From NCBI RefSeq assembly GCF_003627055.1, contig NZ_CP032624.1:2790001-2854000 (forward strand): 64,000 bases of DNA, written 5' to 3'. A program made the position numbers and the translations under genes. The stretch's first letter is position 1; every line of letters starts with the position of its first letter. This document shows positions 54,730 through 62,968 of the stretch, piece after piece. The notes beneath the pieces were generated by a model, which was not told the origin of the DNA, did not search any database, and saw nothing but the letters and a program-made list of their open reading frames with translations. This DNA is from Gryllotalpicola protaetiae. GTDB taxonomy: Bacteria; Actinomycetota; Actinomycetes; Actinomycetales; Microbacteriaceae.

Positions 54730-55755
54730 ATGCGAATCGGAATTCTGACCTCCGGTGGGGACTGCCCCGGACTCAACGCCGTCATCAGGGGCGCCGTCCT
54801 CAAGGGCGATCGTGTCTATGGCCACGACTTCGTAGGTTTCAGGTGGGGCTGGAAGGGCGTCGTCGAGGGCGACCTCATGGAGCTTCCGCGGCACCGCGTC
54901 CGGGGTCTCTCGAAAGAGGGCGGCACGATCCTCGGCTCGAGCCGCACGAACCCGTATGAGGCGGGCGGCGGCCCGGAGAACATCCAGAAGGTGCTCGACA
55001 GGAACGGCATCGACGCGATCATCGCGATCGGCGGCGAGGGCACACTGAGCGCGGCGCGCCGTCTGTCGGCCGACGGGCTGAAGATCGTCGGCGTTCCGAA
55101 GACCATCGACAACGACCTGCAGGCCACCGACTACACCTTCGGATTCGACACGGCCGTGGGCATCGCGACCGAGGCGATCGACCGCCTGCGCACGACCGCC
55201 GAGTCGCACGCGCGCTGCATGGTGGTCGAGGTGATGGGCCGCTACGTGGGCTGGATCGCGCTGCACTCGGGCATGGCAGCCGGGGCGCACGCGATTCTGA
55301 TCCCCGAGGTCACGGCGACGATCGAGCAGATCTGCGAGTGGGTCGAGTCGGTGCGCGACCGCGGTCGCGCACCGGTGATCGTGGTCAGCGAGGGCTTCCA
55401 CCTGCCGACGATGGACGGAGCGCACTCGCACAAGGGCCTCGACCCGTTCGGGCGCCCGCTGCTGGGCGGTATCGCCGACATCATCGCGCCGATGATCGAG
55501 GAGCGCACGGGCATCGAATCGCGTGCTACCGTCATCGGCCACATCCAGCGTGGTGGCGCGCCGAGCGCCTTCGACCGCGTGCTGGCGACCCGGTTCGGCA
55601 TGGCGGCGGTCGACGCGGTGCACGACGGCAAGTGGGGCACCATGGTGGCATTGCGCGGCACGGACGTGGTCGATGTGAGCATCACCGAGGCCACGCGCAG
55701 CCTCAACTCGGTGCCGCGCTACCGCTGGGACGAGGCGGCTCTGCTCTTCGGCTAG
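54730..55755 (+). CDS. pfkA: 6-phosphofructokinase (group III type)
   Basis: 341-aa glycolytic kinase phosphorylating fructose 6-phosphate. The phosphoryl-donor site reads GGEGT with Gly104, and the loop PKTIDND supplies Lys124, Asp127 and Asp129 in E. coli numbering. Gly104 with Lys124 is the combination of the actinobacterial mixed-type (group III) enzymes; Gly104 favours ATP over pyrophosphate. GGGIADIIAP and HIQRGGAPSAFDR are family blocks. AAGGAG lies 6 nt before the ATG. Confidence 0.93.
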   Translation: MRIGILTSGGDCPGLNAVIRGAVLKGDRVYGHDFVGFRWGWKGVVEGDLMELPRHRVRGLSKEGGTILGSSRTNPYEAGGGPENIQKVLDRNGIDAIIAIGGEGTLSAARRLSADGLKIVGVPKTIDNDLQATDYTFGFDTAVGIATEAIDRLRTTAESHARCMVVEVMGRYVGWIALHSGMAAGAHAILIPEVTATIEQICEWVESVRDRGRAPVIVVSEGFHLPTMDGAHSHKGLDPFGRPLLGGIADIIAPMIEERTGIESRATVIGHIQRGGAPSAFDRVLATRFGMAAVDAVHDGKWGTMVALRGTDVVDVSITEATRSLNSVPRYRWDEAALLFG

Positions 55756-55783
55756 ATCTGTGTGCCCTTCGCGGCGACGGGCT

Positions 55784-57922
55784 CTAGTGTGCCGCGAGGC
55801 CGAGCCGGTCGAGGAGCCAGGCGAGCTCCCACGCGCGCTCGCGCCACGCGTTGTAGCGACCCGAGACGCCGCCGTGGCCAGCGACCATCTCGATCTTGAG
55901 CAGCGCGTCGGCGCCGACCGCGCGCAGCCGAGCCACCCACTTGGCCGGCTCGACGTACAGCACGCGCGTGTCGTTGAGGCTGGTCACGGCCAGGATCGGC
56001 GGGTATGCAGCATCCGGCCTCACGTTCTCGTACGGCGTGTAGGAGCGCATGTACTCGTAGACGGACGCGTCGTGCAGCGGGTCGCCCCACTCGTCCCACT
56101 CGATCACCGTGAGCGGCAGCGACGGGTCGAGGATCGAGGTCAACGCATCGACGAACGGCACCTCGGCAAGGACACCGCTGAACAGCTCGGGGGCCAGGTT
56201 CGCGACCGCACCCATGAGCAGGCCGCCGGCGCTCCCGCCCTCCGCGACGAGACGCGCGGGCGAGGCCCAGCCAGTCTCGACCAGGTGGCGCGCGCTCGCG
56301 ACGAAGTCGGTGAAGGTGTTCCGCTTCGCAAGCTTCTTGCCGTCTTCGTACCACGAGCGACCGAGCTCGCCGCCGCCGCGCACGTGCGCGATCGCGAACA
56401 CGACGCCGCGGTCGAGCAGCGACAGCCGGGCGATCGAGAACGACGGGTCGATGCTGTGCTCGTACGAGCCGTATCCGTACAGCTCCAGCGGCGCCGGTGC
56501 GGCAGGCGCGCCATCGGCGCCGAACGACACGAGCTCGCGCCGGTACACGAGCGAGATCGGAACGCGCGTACCGTCGGACGCGACCGCCCACTCGCGGCGC
56601 TGCTCATAGTGCGACGGGTCGTAGCCGCCGAGCACGGGCTGCTGCTTGAGCAGCCTCAGCTCCCCGGTCGCCGGCACGAGGTCGTAGACGGTCGACGGCG
56701 TCACGAGCGACCCGTAGCCGAGTCGGATCGTGGGCTGCTCCCACTCCGGGTTGCCCGAGGCGTGCACGGTGTAGAGCGGCTCATCGAACGGCACCTCGAC
56801 CAGCTCGCCGTACCCGGCGTCCGTGAGCGGCAGCAGCCCGAGTCGCGTCAGCCCCTCGCGCCGGTACTCGACGACCACACGCTCGGCGAACGCGTCGATG
56901 TCGTCGAGCCGCACGGCCGGGTCGTGCGCGATCAGCACGCGCGGCGCGGCGGCGGGGTCGGATGCCGGCACGTCCACCAGTTCGAAATCGAGGGCCCCGT
57001 CGTTGTGCAGGATCAGCAGCCTGTCTTCGCCTGCGACGACCGCGTGGTCGACCGAGTACTCGACGCCCTCGCGCCGCGGCCAGACGACGCGGGGCGCGTC
57101 AGTCGGGGCATCCGCATCGATCAGCCATGACTCGCTCGTGACCGATGACGATGCGCCCACCTCGATGAAGCGGCGGCTGCGTGTGAGCCCCGCACCCACC
57201 CAGTAGCGCTCGTCGGGCTCGTGGAACACCTGCACGTCGGCAGAGGCGACGGTGCCGACCTCGTGCCTCCAGACGGTGTCCGGCCGCCAGGCGTCGTCGA
57301 CGGTCGTGTAGAAGACGAAGCCGCCGCCGGGCGCGAAGAACGCCCCGGCCGCGGTGCCGGGCACCTCGTCGTCGAGATCGGCTCCGGTCTCGAGGTCGCG
57401 CACGCGCAGCGTGTACCGCTCGTCACCCTCGACGTCGACGGCGTAGGCCAGCAGGCGCCCGTCGGCCGACACGTCGAACGACCCGAGCGAGAAGAAGTCG
57501 TGCCCGGCGGCCTCGACGTTCGAGTCGAACAGCACCTGCTCGCCGGGCAGCGCCGGCGTCGCGGCGTCGACCTCGGCGGGCCGCGGCGGCGCCCAGTCGT
57601 CGGGCCCGGCGATCGGCGCGCGGCACTGCACGCCGTACTGCTTCCCCTCGAACGAGCGCGAATAGTACCACCAAGCGCCCTCGCGCACGGGCACGCTCAG
57701 GTCGGTCTCGAGGGTACGCGACCTGATCTCTTCGAAGATCGCCTCACGCAGGGGTGCGAGGTGCGCGTTGCGGGCCTCCGCGTAGGCGTTCTCGGCGGTG
57801 AGGTGTGCGATCACCTCGGGATCGTCCTTCGTGCGCAGCCACTCGTACTCGTCGACGACCGTGTCGCCGTGGAAGGTGCGCTCTGTGGGGATCTTCTTGG
57901 GGCTGGGGGCGATGCCGGTCAC
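55784..57922 (-). CDS. S9 family serine peptidase (oligopeptidase B type)
   Basis: 712-aa prolyl-oligopeptidase-family enzyme: N-terminal beta-propeller (about 70-430) capping a C-terminal alpha/beta hydrolase. The catalytic triad reads Ser564 (GGSAGG), Asp651 (SLNDTRVLY) and His683 (AGHGG). No signal peptide, so cytoplasmic cleavage of short basic peptides is expected. GTG at 57922 with TAACGT 7 nt upstream (leaderless); a GTG at 57931 would place the start inside the promoter. Confidence 0.93.
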   Translation of the reverse strand: MTGIAPSPKKIPTERTFHGDTVVDEYEWLRTKDDPEVIAHLTAENAYAEARNAHLAPLREAIFEEIRSRTLETDLSVPVREGAWWYYSRSFEGKQYGVQCRAPIAGPDDWAPPRPAEVDAATPALPGEQVLFDSNVEAAGHDFFSLGSFDVSADGRLLAYAVDVEGDERYTLRVRDLETGADLDDEVPGTAAGAFFAPGGGFVFYTTVDDAWRPDTVWRHEVGTVASADVQVFHEPDERYWVGAGLTRSRRFIEVGASSSVTSESWLIDADAPTDAPRVVWPRREGVEYSVDHAVVAGEDRLLILHNDGALDFELVDVPASDPAAAPRVLIAHDPAVRLDDIDAFAERVVVEYRREGLTRLGLLPLTDAGYGELVEVPFDEPLYTVHASGNPEWEQPTIRLGYGSLVTPSTVYDLVPATGELRLLKQQPVLGGYDPSHYEQRREWAVASDGTRVPISLVYRRELVSFGADGAPAAPAPLELYGYGSYEHSIDPSFSIARLSLLDRGVVFAIAHVRGGGELGRSWYEDGKKLAKRNTFTDFVASARHLVETGWASPARLVAEGGSAGGLLMGAVANLAPELFSGVLAEVPFVDALTSILDPSLPLTVIEWDEWGDPLHDASVYEYMRSYTPYENVRPDAAYPPILAVTSLNDTRVLYVEPAKWVARLRAVGADALLKIEMVAGHGGVSGRYNAWRERAWELAWLLDRLGLAAH

Positions 57923-57929
57923 CCTGTCC

Positions 57930-57939
57930 ACGTTAGCGT
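57930..57939. promoter_or_regulatory. Overlapping divergent -10 elements
   Basis: TAGCGT (57934-57939, plus strand) and TAACGT (minus strand, complement of 57930-57935) share two base pairs and serve two starts only 24 bp apart, each at leaderless spacing (7 nt). Confidence 0.65.
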
Positions 57940-57946
57940 TGCGAGC

Positions 57947-58903
57947 ATGGCCCGCTTCGCGAGATTTCACCGGTTCGGCCCGACGGCCGAGGTGCTGGGC
58001 GTCGTCCATGAGGAGCCGCCGCATCCGGGTCCCGGCGAGGTACGGGTGCAGGTCCGGGCGAACGGCCTCAACCCGGTCGACTTCAAGGTCATGAACTCGC
58101 CCGGGCATGCGGCGCACTACGGCATCGCCGACCCGCGTGGCGACGGTCGCGGAACCGGCGTCGGCTTCGACTTCGCGGGCGACGTCGACGAGCTCGGCCC
58201 CGGAGTCACCCGCTTCACCCTGGGCGATGCGGTGCTCGGCGGGCGGCGGCACCATGCGCTGGGTGATTTCGTCATCATCCAGGCTGATGGGGCGGATGCC
58301 GAGCGCGACGGCGTCCTCATCGAGAAGCCCGCCGCGCTCGACTACGACACGGCCGGTGCGCTCGTGGTGACGGCGCGCACGGCGATCGCGGCCGTCGACC
58401 GCGTCGGCGTCGGCCCGGGCGACACGGTGCTCGTGAGCGCGGCCGCCGGGGGAGTGGGCGTCATCGCGGCCCAGCTCGCGCGGCTGCGCGGCGCGACCGT
58501 GTTCGGCACCGCGAGCGAGGCGAACCACGAGTTCCTGCGTGATCTCGGCGTCACGCCCGTCGCCTACGGCGACGGCCTGATCGAGCGGCTGACGGATGCC
58601 GCGCCCGATGGCTTCACCGCCGCGCTCGACTGCCACGGCCCCGACTCGGTCGACGCGGCGCTCGCCCTCGGCGTGCCGATCGAGCGCATCAACACGATCG
58701 CCGCGCGCGGGCACCGCGGCGCCCAGGGCGTCGGCAACCCGCAGGCGACGATGGAGCAGTTCGCCGAGATCGTGCGACTCGTCGCAGACGGCTCGATCAC
58801 GGTGCCGATCGAGGCCGTCTACCCGATCGAGCGCGTCGCCGAGGCGTACGCCCGCCTCGAGGCGGGCCACGTGCGCGGCAAGATCGTCGTCGTCACCCGC
58901 TGA
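57947..58903 (+). CDS. NADP-dependent quinone oxidoreductase / zinc-less alcohol dehydrogenase-like
   Basis: 318-aa MDR-superfamily protein. GroES-like N-terminus (PGEVRVQVRANGLNPVDFKV), Rossmann motif AAAGGVGVIAAQLARLRGATV, and no structural-zinc cysteines, hence quinone/enone reductase-like. ATG with TAGCGT 7 nt upstream. A 23-bp perfect hairpin follows the stop. Confidence 0.9.
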   Translation: MARFARFHRFGPTAEVLGVVHEEPPHPGPGEVRVQVRANGLNPVDFKVMNSPGHAAHYGIADPRGDGRGTGVGFDFAGDVDELGPGVTRFTLGDAVLGGRRHHALGDFVIIQADGADAERDGVLIEKPAALDYDTAGALVVTARTAIAAVDRVGVGPGDTVLVSAAAGGVGVIAAQLARLRGATVFGTASEANHEFLRDLGVTPVAYGDGLIERLTDAAPDGFTAALDCHGPDSVDAALALGVPIERINTIAARGHRGAQGVGNPQATMEQFAEIVRLVADGSITVPIEAVYPIERVAEAYARLEAGHVRGKIVVVTR

Positions 58904-58953
58904 CACCGCATGCAGAAAGGCCCCGGCGAGCCGGGGCCTTTCTGCATGCGGTG
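58904..58953. terminator. 23-bp perfect bidirectional terminator hairpin
   Basis: Arms 58904-58926 and 58931-58953 are exactly complementary with a CGAG tetraloop; the core contains AAAGGCCCCGG/CCGGGGCCTTT. It begins on the base after the oxidoreductase stop and ends 1 bp before the hsp20 stop, so it serves both convergent genes. Confidence 0.92.
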
Positions 58954-58954
58954 C

Positions 58955-59407
58955 TTATGCCTCTGCGGCCTCGCTGTGCGAGTCCTCGACGGCCGGGTGC
59001 ACGGTCTCGGGCCGCGAAGCCACGGCGATCTTGCGCGGCTTGGCCTTCTCGCTCATCGGGATCGTGATCGACAGCACGCCGTTCGAGTAATCGGCGGCGA
59101 TGCGCTCGGTGTCGACGCCCTGGCCCAGGCTCAGCTGGCGCAGGAACGTGCCGCCCTGGCGCTCGCGGGTGAGCCACTTGACGCCGTCGCCGGTCGCAAG
59201 GGTGCGCTGCGCGCGGATGGTCAGCAGCTGCCCGTCGATGTCGATGTCGACCGAGCCGGGGTCGATGCCGGGCAGGTCGGCCGAGAGCACGTACGTCTCG
59301 CCGTCCTTGTAGAGGTCCATCGGCATCAGCCGCGGGCCCGCGGGGCGGTCGACGAACGAGCCCGCGAGGCGGTCGAACTCGCGGAACGGGTCGAAGTTCA
59401 TGGCCAT
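58955..59407 (-). CDS. Small heat-shock protein Hsp20 / alpha-crystallin
   Basis: 150-aa ATP-independent holdase chaperone. The alpha-crystallin domain spans about 28-120 (DLYKDGETYVLSADLPGIDPGSVDIDIDG ... NGVLSITIPMSEKAKPRKIAV), with an acidic C-terminal tail. The ATG at 59407 lies 9 nt after AAGGAG. A TAATGT -10 (complement of 59467-59472) is flanked by a CIRCE and a HAIR element, so control by both HrcA and HspR is predicted. Confidence 0.94.
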   Translation of the reverse strand: MAMNFDPFREFDRLAGSFVDRPAGPRLMPMDLYKDGETYVLSADLPGIDPGSVDIDIDGQLLTIRAQRTLATGDGVKWLTRERQGGTFLRQLSLGQGVDTERIAADYSNGVLSITIPMSEKAKPRKIAVASRPETVHPAVEDSHSEAAEA

Positions 59408-59437
59408 ATGAATCAGCTCCTTCTCTGTGGTCCCTAA

Positions 59438-59458
59438 CTTGAGTCACATCGACTCAAC
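59438..59458. promoter_or_regulatory. HAIR element (HspR operator) upstream of hsp20
   Basis: CTTGAGT-N7-ACTCAAC, 13 of 14 half-site positions of the HAIR consensus CTTGAGT-N7-ACTCAAG. It lies just downstream of the -10, over the transcription start. Confidence 0.88.
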
Positions 59459-59469
59459 TTGAAGTCACA

Positions 59470-59496
59470 TTAGCACTCGAACGCCGAGAGTGCCAG
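59470..59496. promoter_or_regulatory. CIRCE element (HrcA operator) upstream of hsp20
   Basis: TTAGCACTC, 9-bp spacer, GAGTGCCAG: 16 of 18 positions of the CIRCE consensus TTAGCACTC-N9-GAGTGCTAA. It overlaps the -10/-35 spacer of the hsp20 promoter. Confidence 0.82.
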
Positions 59497-59569
59497 ATCC
59501 ATTCCGCTCCCGGCCGTTGCCAAGGGCGCACCCGGACGATCACCGGTTTCGTGGGGCCATAATGAGCGT

Positions 59570-59986
59570 GTGATCGCGAGTTCACTCGCCCGGCAGCTGC
59601 GGGACGCCGGGTTGGAATGGCATCCCGCTCCGGGCGATTTCTTCCGAATCGACGGCCCGGAATTCGCCTCAGACGAGACCTTCACCGTGTCCGATATGAC
59701 GGTCGAGGCGCACGAGTTCGACACGGGCACGATCCTCGGATTCAACGGGACGACCGAGTGGGCCCTGGACTCGGTCTCGCTCGAGCAGTCGCTGTGGCTG
59801 CCGCGCGAAGACCAGCTGCGCGAACTGCTCGGCGGCACGTTCCGCAGCCTCGCCGCCCTTCCGGGCGGCGGTTGGCGCGTGACGACCGAGAGGGCCGGCG
59901 AGCCGCGCGAATTCGACGCATCCGACCCGGAATCCGCCTATGCACTCGCCCTTCTGGCGTTGATCGATGTCACGGCGCTCCGGTAG
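59570..59986 (+). CDS. Conserved hypothetical protein (often mislabelled CpaE)
   Basis: 138-aa acidic cytoplasmic protein (LRDAGLEWHPAPGDFFRIDG ... EAHEFDTGTILGFNGTTEWALDSVSLEQSLWLPREDQLRELLG). Relatives in Microbacteriaceae are sometimes named pilus assembly protein CpaE, but no P-loop or receiver domain is present, so that name is not supported. GTG start. Overlaps the next gene by 20 bp. Confidence 0.72.
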   Translation: MIASSLARQLRDAGLEWHPAPGDFFRIDGPEFASDETFTVSDMTVEAHEFDTGTILGFNGTTEWALDSVSLEQSLWLPREDQLRELLGGTFRSLAALPGGGWRVTTERAGEPREFDASDPESAYALALLALIDVTALR

Positions 59987-60983
59987 CCGCTCGGCGCCGT
60001 TCCCCGTCGGCCCCTGGCTGTGGACGGCGATGATGCTGCCCTTCGCGCCCCTGCAGTCCCGTCGGCTGAACCAGGAACCGGTGCGCACCGTGGACTACCT
60101 GCTCGACGTCGACTATGTCGGCGACCACCACCCCGGCCACCGTCTCGACGTGCTCACGCCGCGCCGCGACACCGGCGGTTCACGCCCTGTTGAAGAAGAG
60201 GACAGGCTTCCCGTCTACGTCTACTTCCACGGCGGCGGCTGGACGAGCGGCGACAAGTCGGCGCTCACCAAGTACTGCGCGGTGCAGGCCGACACGGGCA
60301 TCGTCGTCGTCAACGTGAACTATCGCCGGGCCGGTCTGCGCGGCGGCGGCTTCGGCATGCGCCACATGCTGAACGACGCCAACGAGGCGCTGCGTTGGGT
60401 GGTCGCGCACGTCGGCGAGCACGGCGGCGACGCGAGCGCGATCGTCCTCGGCGGCGACTCCGCCGGCGCGCAGATCGCGGCGCTGCTCGCCGCGACGACG
60501 ACCCGGCCTGAGCTCGCGAACCACTTCCGCCTGCGCCCGGCGGTCACCCGCGGCGAGCTCGGCGGCCTCGTGCTGCACTGCGGCGCCGTCGACTTCTCGG
60601 TCGTGTTCGAGCCCGGCTTCATCATGAGTCACGATTTCGTGCGGATGCTTCTGCCGGGCTATCGACGCCATCGCATGAAGCCGGCGTCGCTGCAGCGGGC
60701 GTCCCGCTGGCTCAGCCCCATCGAATGGGTCGACGAGAACTTCCCGCCCGTGCTCGTCACCACGAGCGAGCGCGACATCTTCTATCACGCGAACGTCAAC
60801 TTCGCGAAGAAGGCCGAGGCCGCAGGCATCCCCGTCGAATTCGTCAGCTACGGCTGGGACTCGCGCAACACCGAGCACACCTGGCAGCAGGACACCGCGC
60901 ACCCGGAGTCGGCCGAGGTCTACGAGCGCCTGCAGGACTTCATCGCCCAGGTCAGCTCACGTGTACGATCGGCCGACGCTTAG
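59967..60983 (+). CDS. Alpha/beta hydrolase (carboxylesterase, HSL/BD-FAE-like)
   Basis: 338-aa esterase. Oxyanion motif YFHGGGW, nucleophile Ser in [11 protein letters not shown], acid Asp in [10 protein letters not shown] and His in NTEHTWQ. A short hydrophobic N-terminal segment ([13 protein letters not shown]) may act as anchor. ATG inside the preceding gene. Its 3' end overlaps the convergent permease by 32 bp. Substrate unknown. Confidence 0.87.
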   Translation: MSRRSGSRSAPFPVGPWLWTAMMLPFAPLQSRRLNQEPVRTVDYLLDVDYVGDHHPGHRLDVLTPRRDTGGSRPVEEEDRLPVYVYFHGGGWTSGDKSALTKYCAVQADTGIVVVNVNYRRAGLRGGGFGMRHMLNDANEALRWVVAHVGEHGGDASAIVLGGDSAGAQIAALLAATTTRPELANHFRLRPAVTRGELGGLVLHCGAVDFSVVFEPGFIMSHDFVRMLLPGYRRHRMKPASLQRASRWLSPIEWVDENFPPVLVTTSERDIFYHANVNFAKKAEAAGIPVEFVSYGWDSRNTEHTWQQDTAHPESAEVYERLQDFIAQVSSRVRSADA

Positions 60984-62919
60984 GGTTCTTCTCCGCCTCG
61001 CGCAGCACCTCGCGCGTCACCGGCGCGATCTCGCCGGTGCCGTCGAGCAGGAAGCGGGCCATGTTGGAGATCGGGTTCCCCTCGTTCCACTGGAAGTACA
61101 CGCTCGGCACGATGCCGGTCTGGTCGCGGATCTCGAGCAGCACCGCCGCGATCGCGTTCGGGACCGAGATGCTCTCGAGCTGCAGCACGCGGTAGCCGTG
61201 CTTCTCGACGCCGCGAACGAGCAGCGTCTCGACGAAATCGGACGAGTCCTCTTTGGTGCGCGGCTTGGGCATGACCTCTATGAACATCAGGCGGGCGCCC
61301 TGCGGGATGTGGCTGAAGTAGCGCTCCGACTTGCTCTTGTCGCTGTACTCGTCCTTGGTGTCCGGGCCCGGCTCGTGCGCCACGATGCGGATGACGCCGG
61401 ATTCGTCGTCCGCGTCCTCCTGCAGCCACGCGTCCGCGACCGGGTCGAAGCTCACCGACGACGCGCGCAGCTCGAAGGAGCGCTTCGCGCGCGAGACGAG
61501 TGAGATCACGAGGATCGCGAGGATGAACAGGGCGGCGATGCGCACGCCGTCGGGCCGCTCGATGACGTTGACCACGGTGGAATAGAGGAACGCGACCGTG
61601 ACGAAGCCGAACGCCCAGATGCGCTTGTGCTGGCGGTGCCGGTATGCAGAGATCGTGACGGCGAGCGCGGCCGAGCTCATGAGCACCAGCACGCCGGTGG
61701 CGTAGGCGCCGCCCTGCGCGTCGACGCTCGCGCGGAAGACGATCGTGATCAGGAACGCGATGAGCCCGAACACGACGACGAGCGGCCGCACCGCGCTCGC
61801 CCACTGCGGGGCCATGCCGTAGCGCGGCAGGTAGCGCGGCACGAGGTTGAGCAGGCCCGCCATCGCCGAGGCGCCGGCGAACCACAGGATGGCGATCGTG
61901 GAGACGTCGTACACCGAGCCGAAGGCGGGGCCGAGGTATTCGTGCGCGAGGAACGCGAGCGCGCGCCCGTTCGCCTGCCCGCCGGCTTGGAACTCCTTCT
62001 GCGGGATCAGCAGGGTCGTCGTGATGCTCGAGGTGATGAGGAACACGCTCATGATCGCGGCCGCGGTGCCGAGCAGGCGCTTGGTGCCGCGAATGCGGCC
62101 CATCGGGAGCGTCGGGGTGTCCTGCGGGCCGCCCTTGATCTGCGGCATGACGGCGACGCCCGTCTCGAAGCCCGACATGCCGAGGGCGAGCTTCGGGAAG
62201 ACGAGCAGCGAGATCCCGATGATCTGGGCCCAGTTGCCGTTCTGCCGGAACATCGCCGACCACCAGTCGTCGACGACCACGGGGTGGTCGGCGATGTGCA
62301 GGAACGCGACGATCACGACGACGGCGTTCAGCAGCAGATAGGCGGCGACGAGCACGACTGCGATGCCGATCGCCTCGCGGAATCCGCGCAGGAAGACCGC
62401 GGAGAGGATGGCGAGCAGGAACAGCGTGATGCCGATCTGCCAGCCGGCGCCCGACATCCAGCTCGGGGTGAGCGGGTTCTCGATCGCGTGCGCCGTGGCG
62501 TCCGCGGCGGACAGCGTCATGGTGATCATGAAGTCGGTCGCCGCGAAGCCGAGCAGCGCGAGAACGAGCAGCTTGCCCCACCAGTACGGCAGCGTGCGCT
62601 CGAGCATCGCGATCGAGCCGGAGCCTTTGAAGCTCTCGCGGGCGACCCTGCGGTAGACCGGCAGCGCGCAGCAGAGCGTCAGCAGCACCAGCACGATGGT
62701 GGCGAACGGCGCGATCAGGCCGGCCGCGAGAGCGGCGATCGCCGGCTGGTAGCCGAGGGTCGAGAAGTAGTCGAGGCCGGTGAGGCACATGACGCGCCAC
62801 CATGACGCCGGCTTCTCGGACTCGGCCGCGTGCGGCCCGACCTGAGTGCCGCGGATGTCCGTCATCCCGGTCAGGAACCACTCCCGCAGCGTGGGGCGTG
62901 CGGCCGTGTCGTTCGTCAC
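60952..62919 (-). CDS. APC-superfamily amino-acid permease with C-terminal cytoplasmic domain
   Basis: 655-aa transporter: about 12 helices (1-~460; [49 protein letters not shown]) followed by a ~190-residue soluble C-terminal domain of unknown function ([17 protein letters not shown] ... [17 protein letters not shown]). The long tail separates it from ordinary amino-acid permeases of ~480 residues. GTG with TACGAT 7 nt upstream (leaderless). Confidence 0.83.
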   Translation of the reverse strand: MTNDTAARPTLREWFLTGMTDIRGTQVGPHAAESEKPASWWRVMCLTGLDYFSTLGYQPAIAALAAGLIAPFATIVLVLLTLCCALPVYRRVARESFKGSGSIAMLERTLPYWWGKLLVLALLGFAATDFMITMTLSAADATAHAIENPLTPSWMSGAGWQIGITLFLLAILSAVFLRGFREAIGIAVVLVAAYLLLNAVVVIVAFLHIADHPVVVDDWWSAMFRQNGNWAQIIGISLLVFPKLALGMSGFETGVAVMPQIKGGPQDTPTLPMGRIRGTKRLLGTAAAIMSVFLITSSITTTLLIPQKEFQAGGQANGRALAFLAHEYLGPAFGSVYDVSTIAILWFAGASAMAGLLNLVPRYLPRYGMAPQWASAVRPLVVVFGLIAFLITIVFRASVDAQGGAYATGVLVLMSSAALAVTISAYRHRQHKRIWAFGFVTVAFLYSTVVNVIERPDGVRIAALFILAILVISLVSRAKRSFELRASSVSFDPVADAWLQEDADDESGVIRIVAHEPGPDTKDEYSDKSKSERYFSHIPQGARLMFIEVMPKPRTKEDSSDFVETLLVRGVEKHGYRVLQLESISVPNAIAAVLLEIRDQTGIVPSVYFQWNEGNPISNMARFLLDGTGEIAPVTREVLREAEKNPKRRPIVHVS

Positions 62920-62968
62920 GCGCTCGATCGTACGGGAGGGGCCGTGGCGTCGGTGATCCTCATTCCGA

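Noticed and set aside
59570-59986. Identification as pilus assembly protein CpaE
   Set aside because: At 138 aa it has no P-loop ATPase or receiver domain, and no pilus genes lie nearby.
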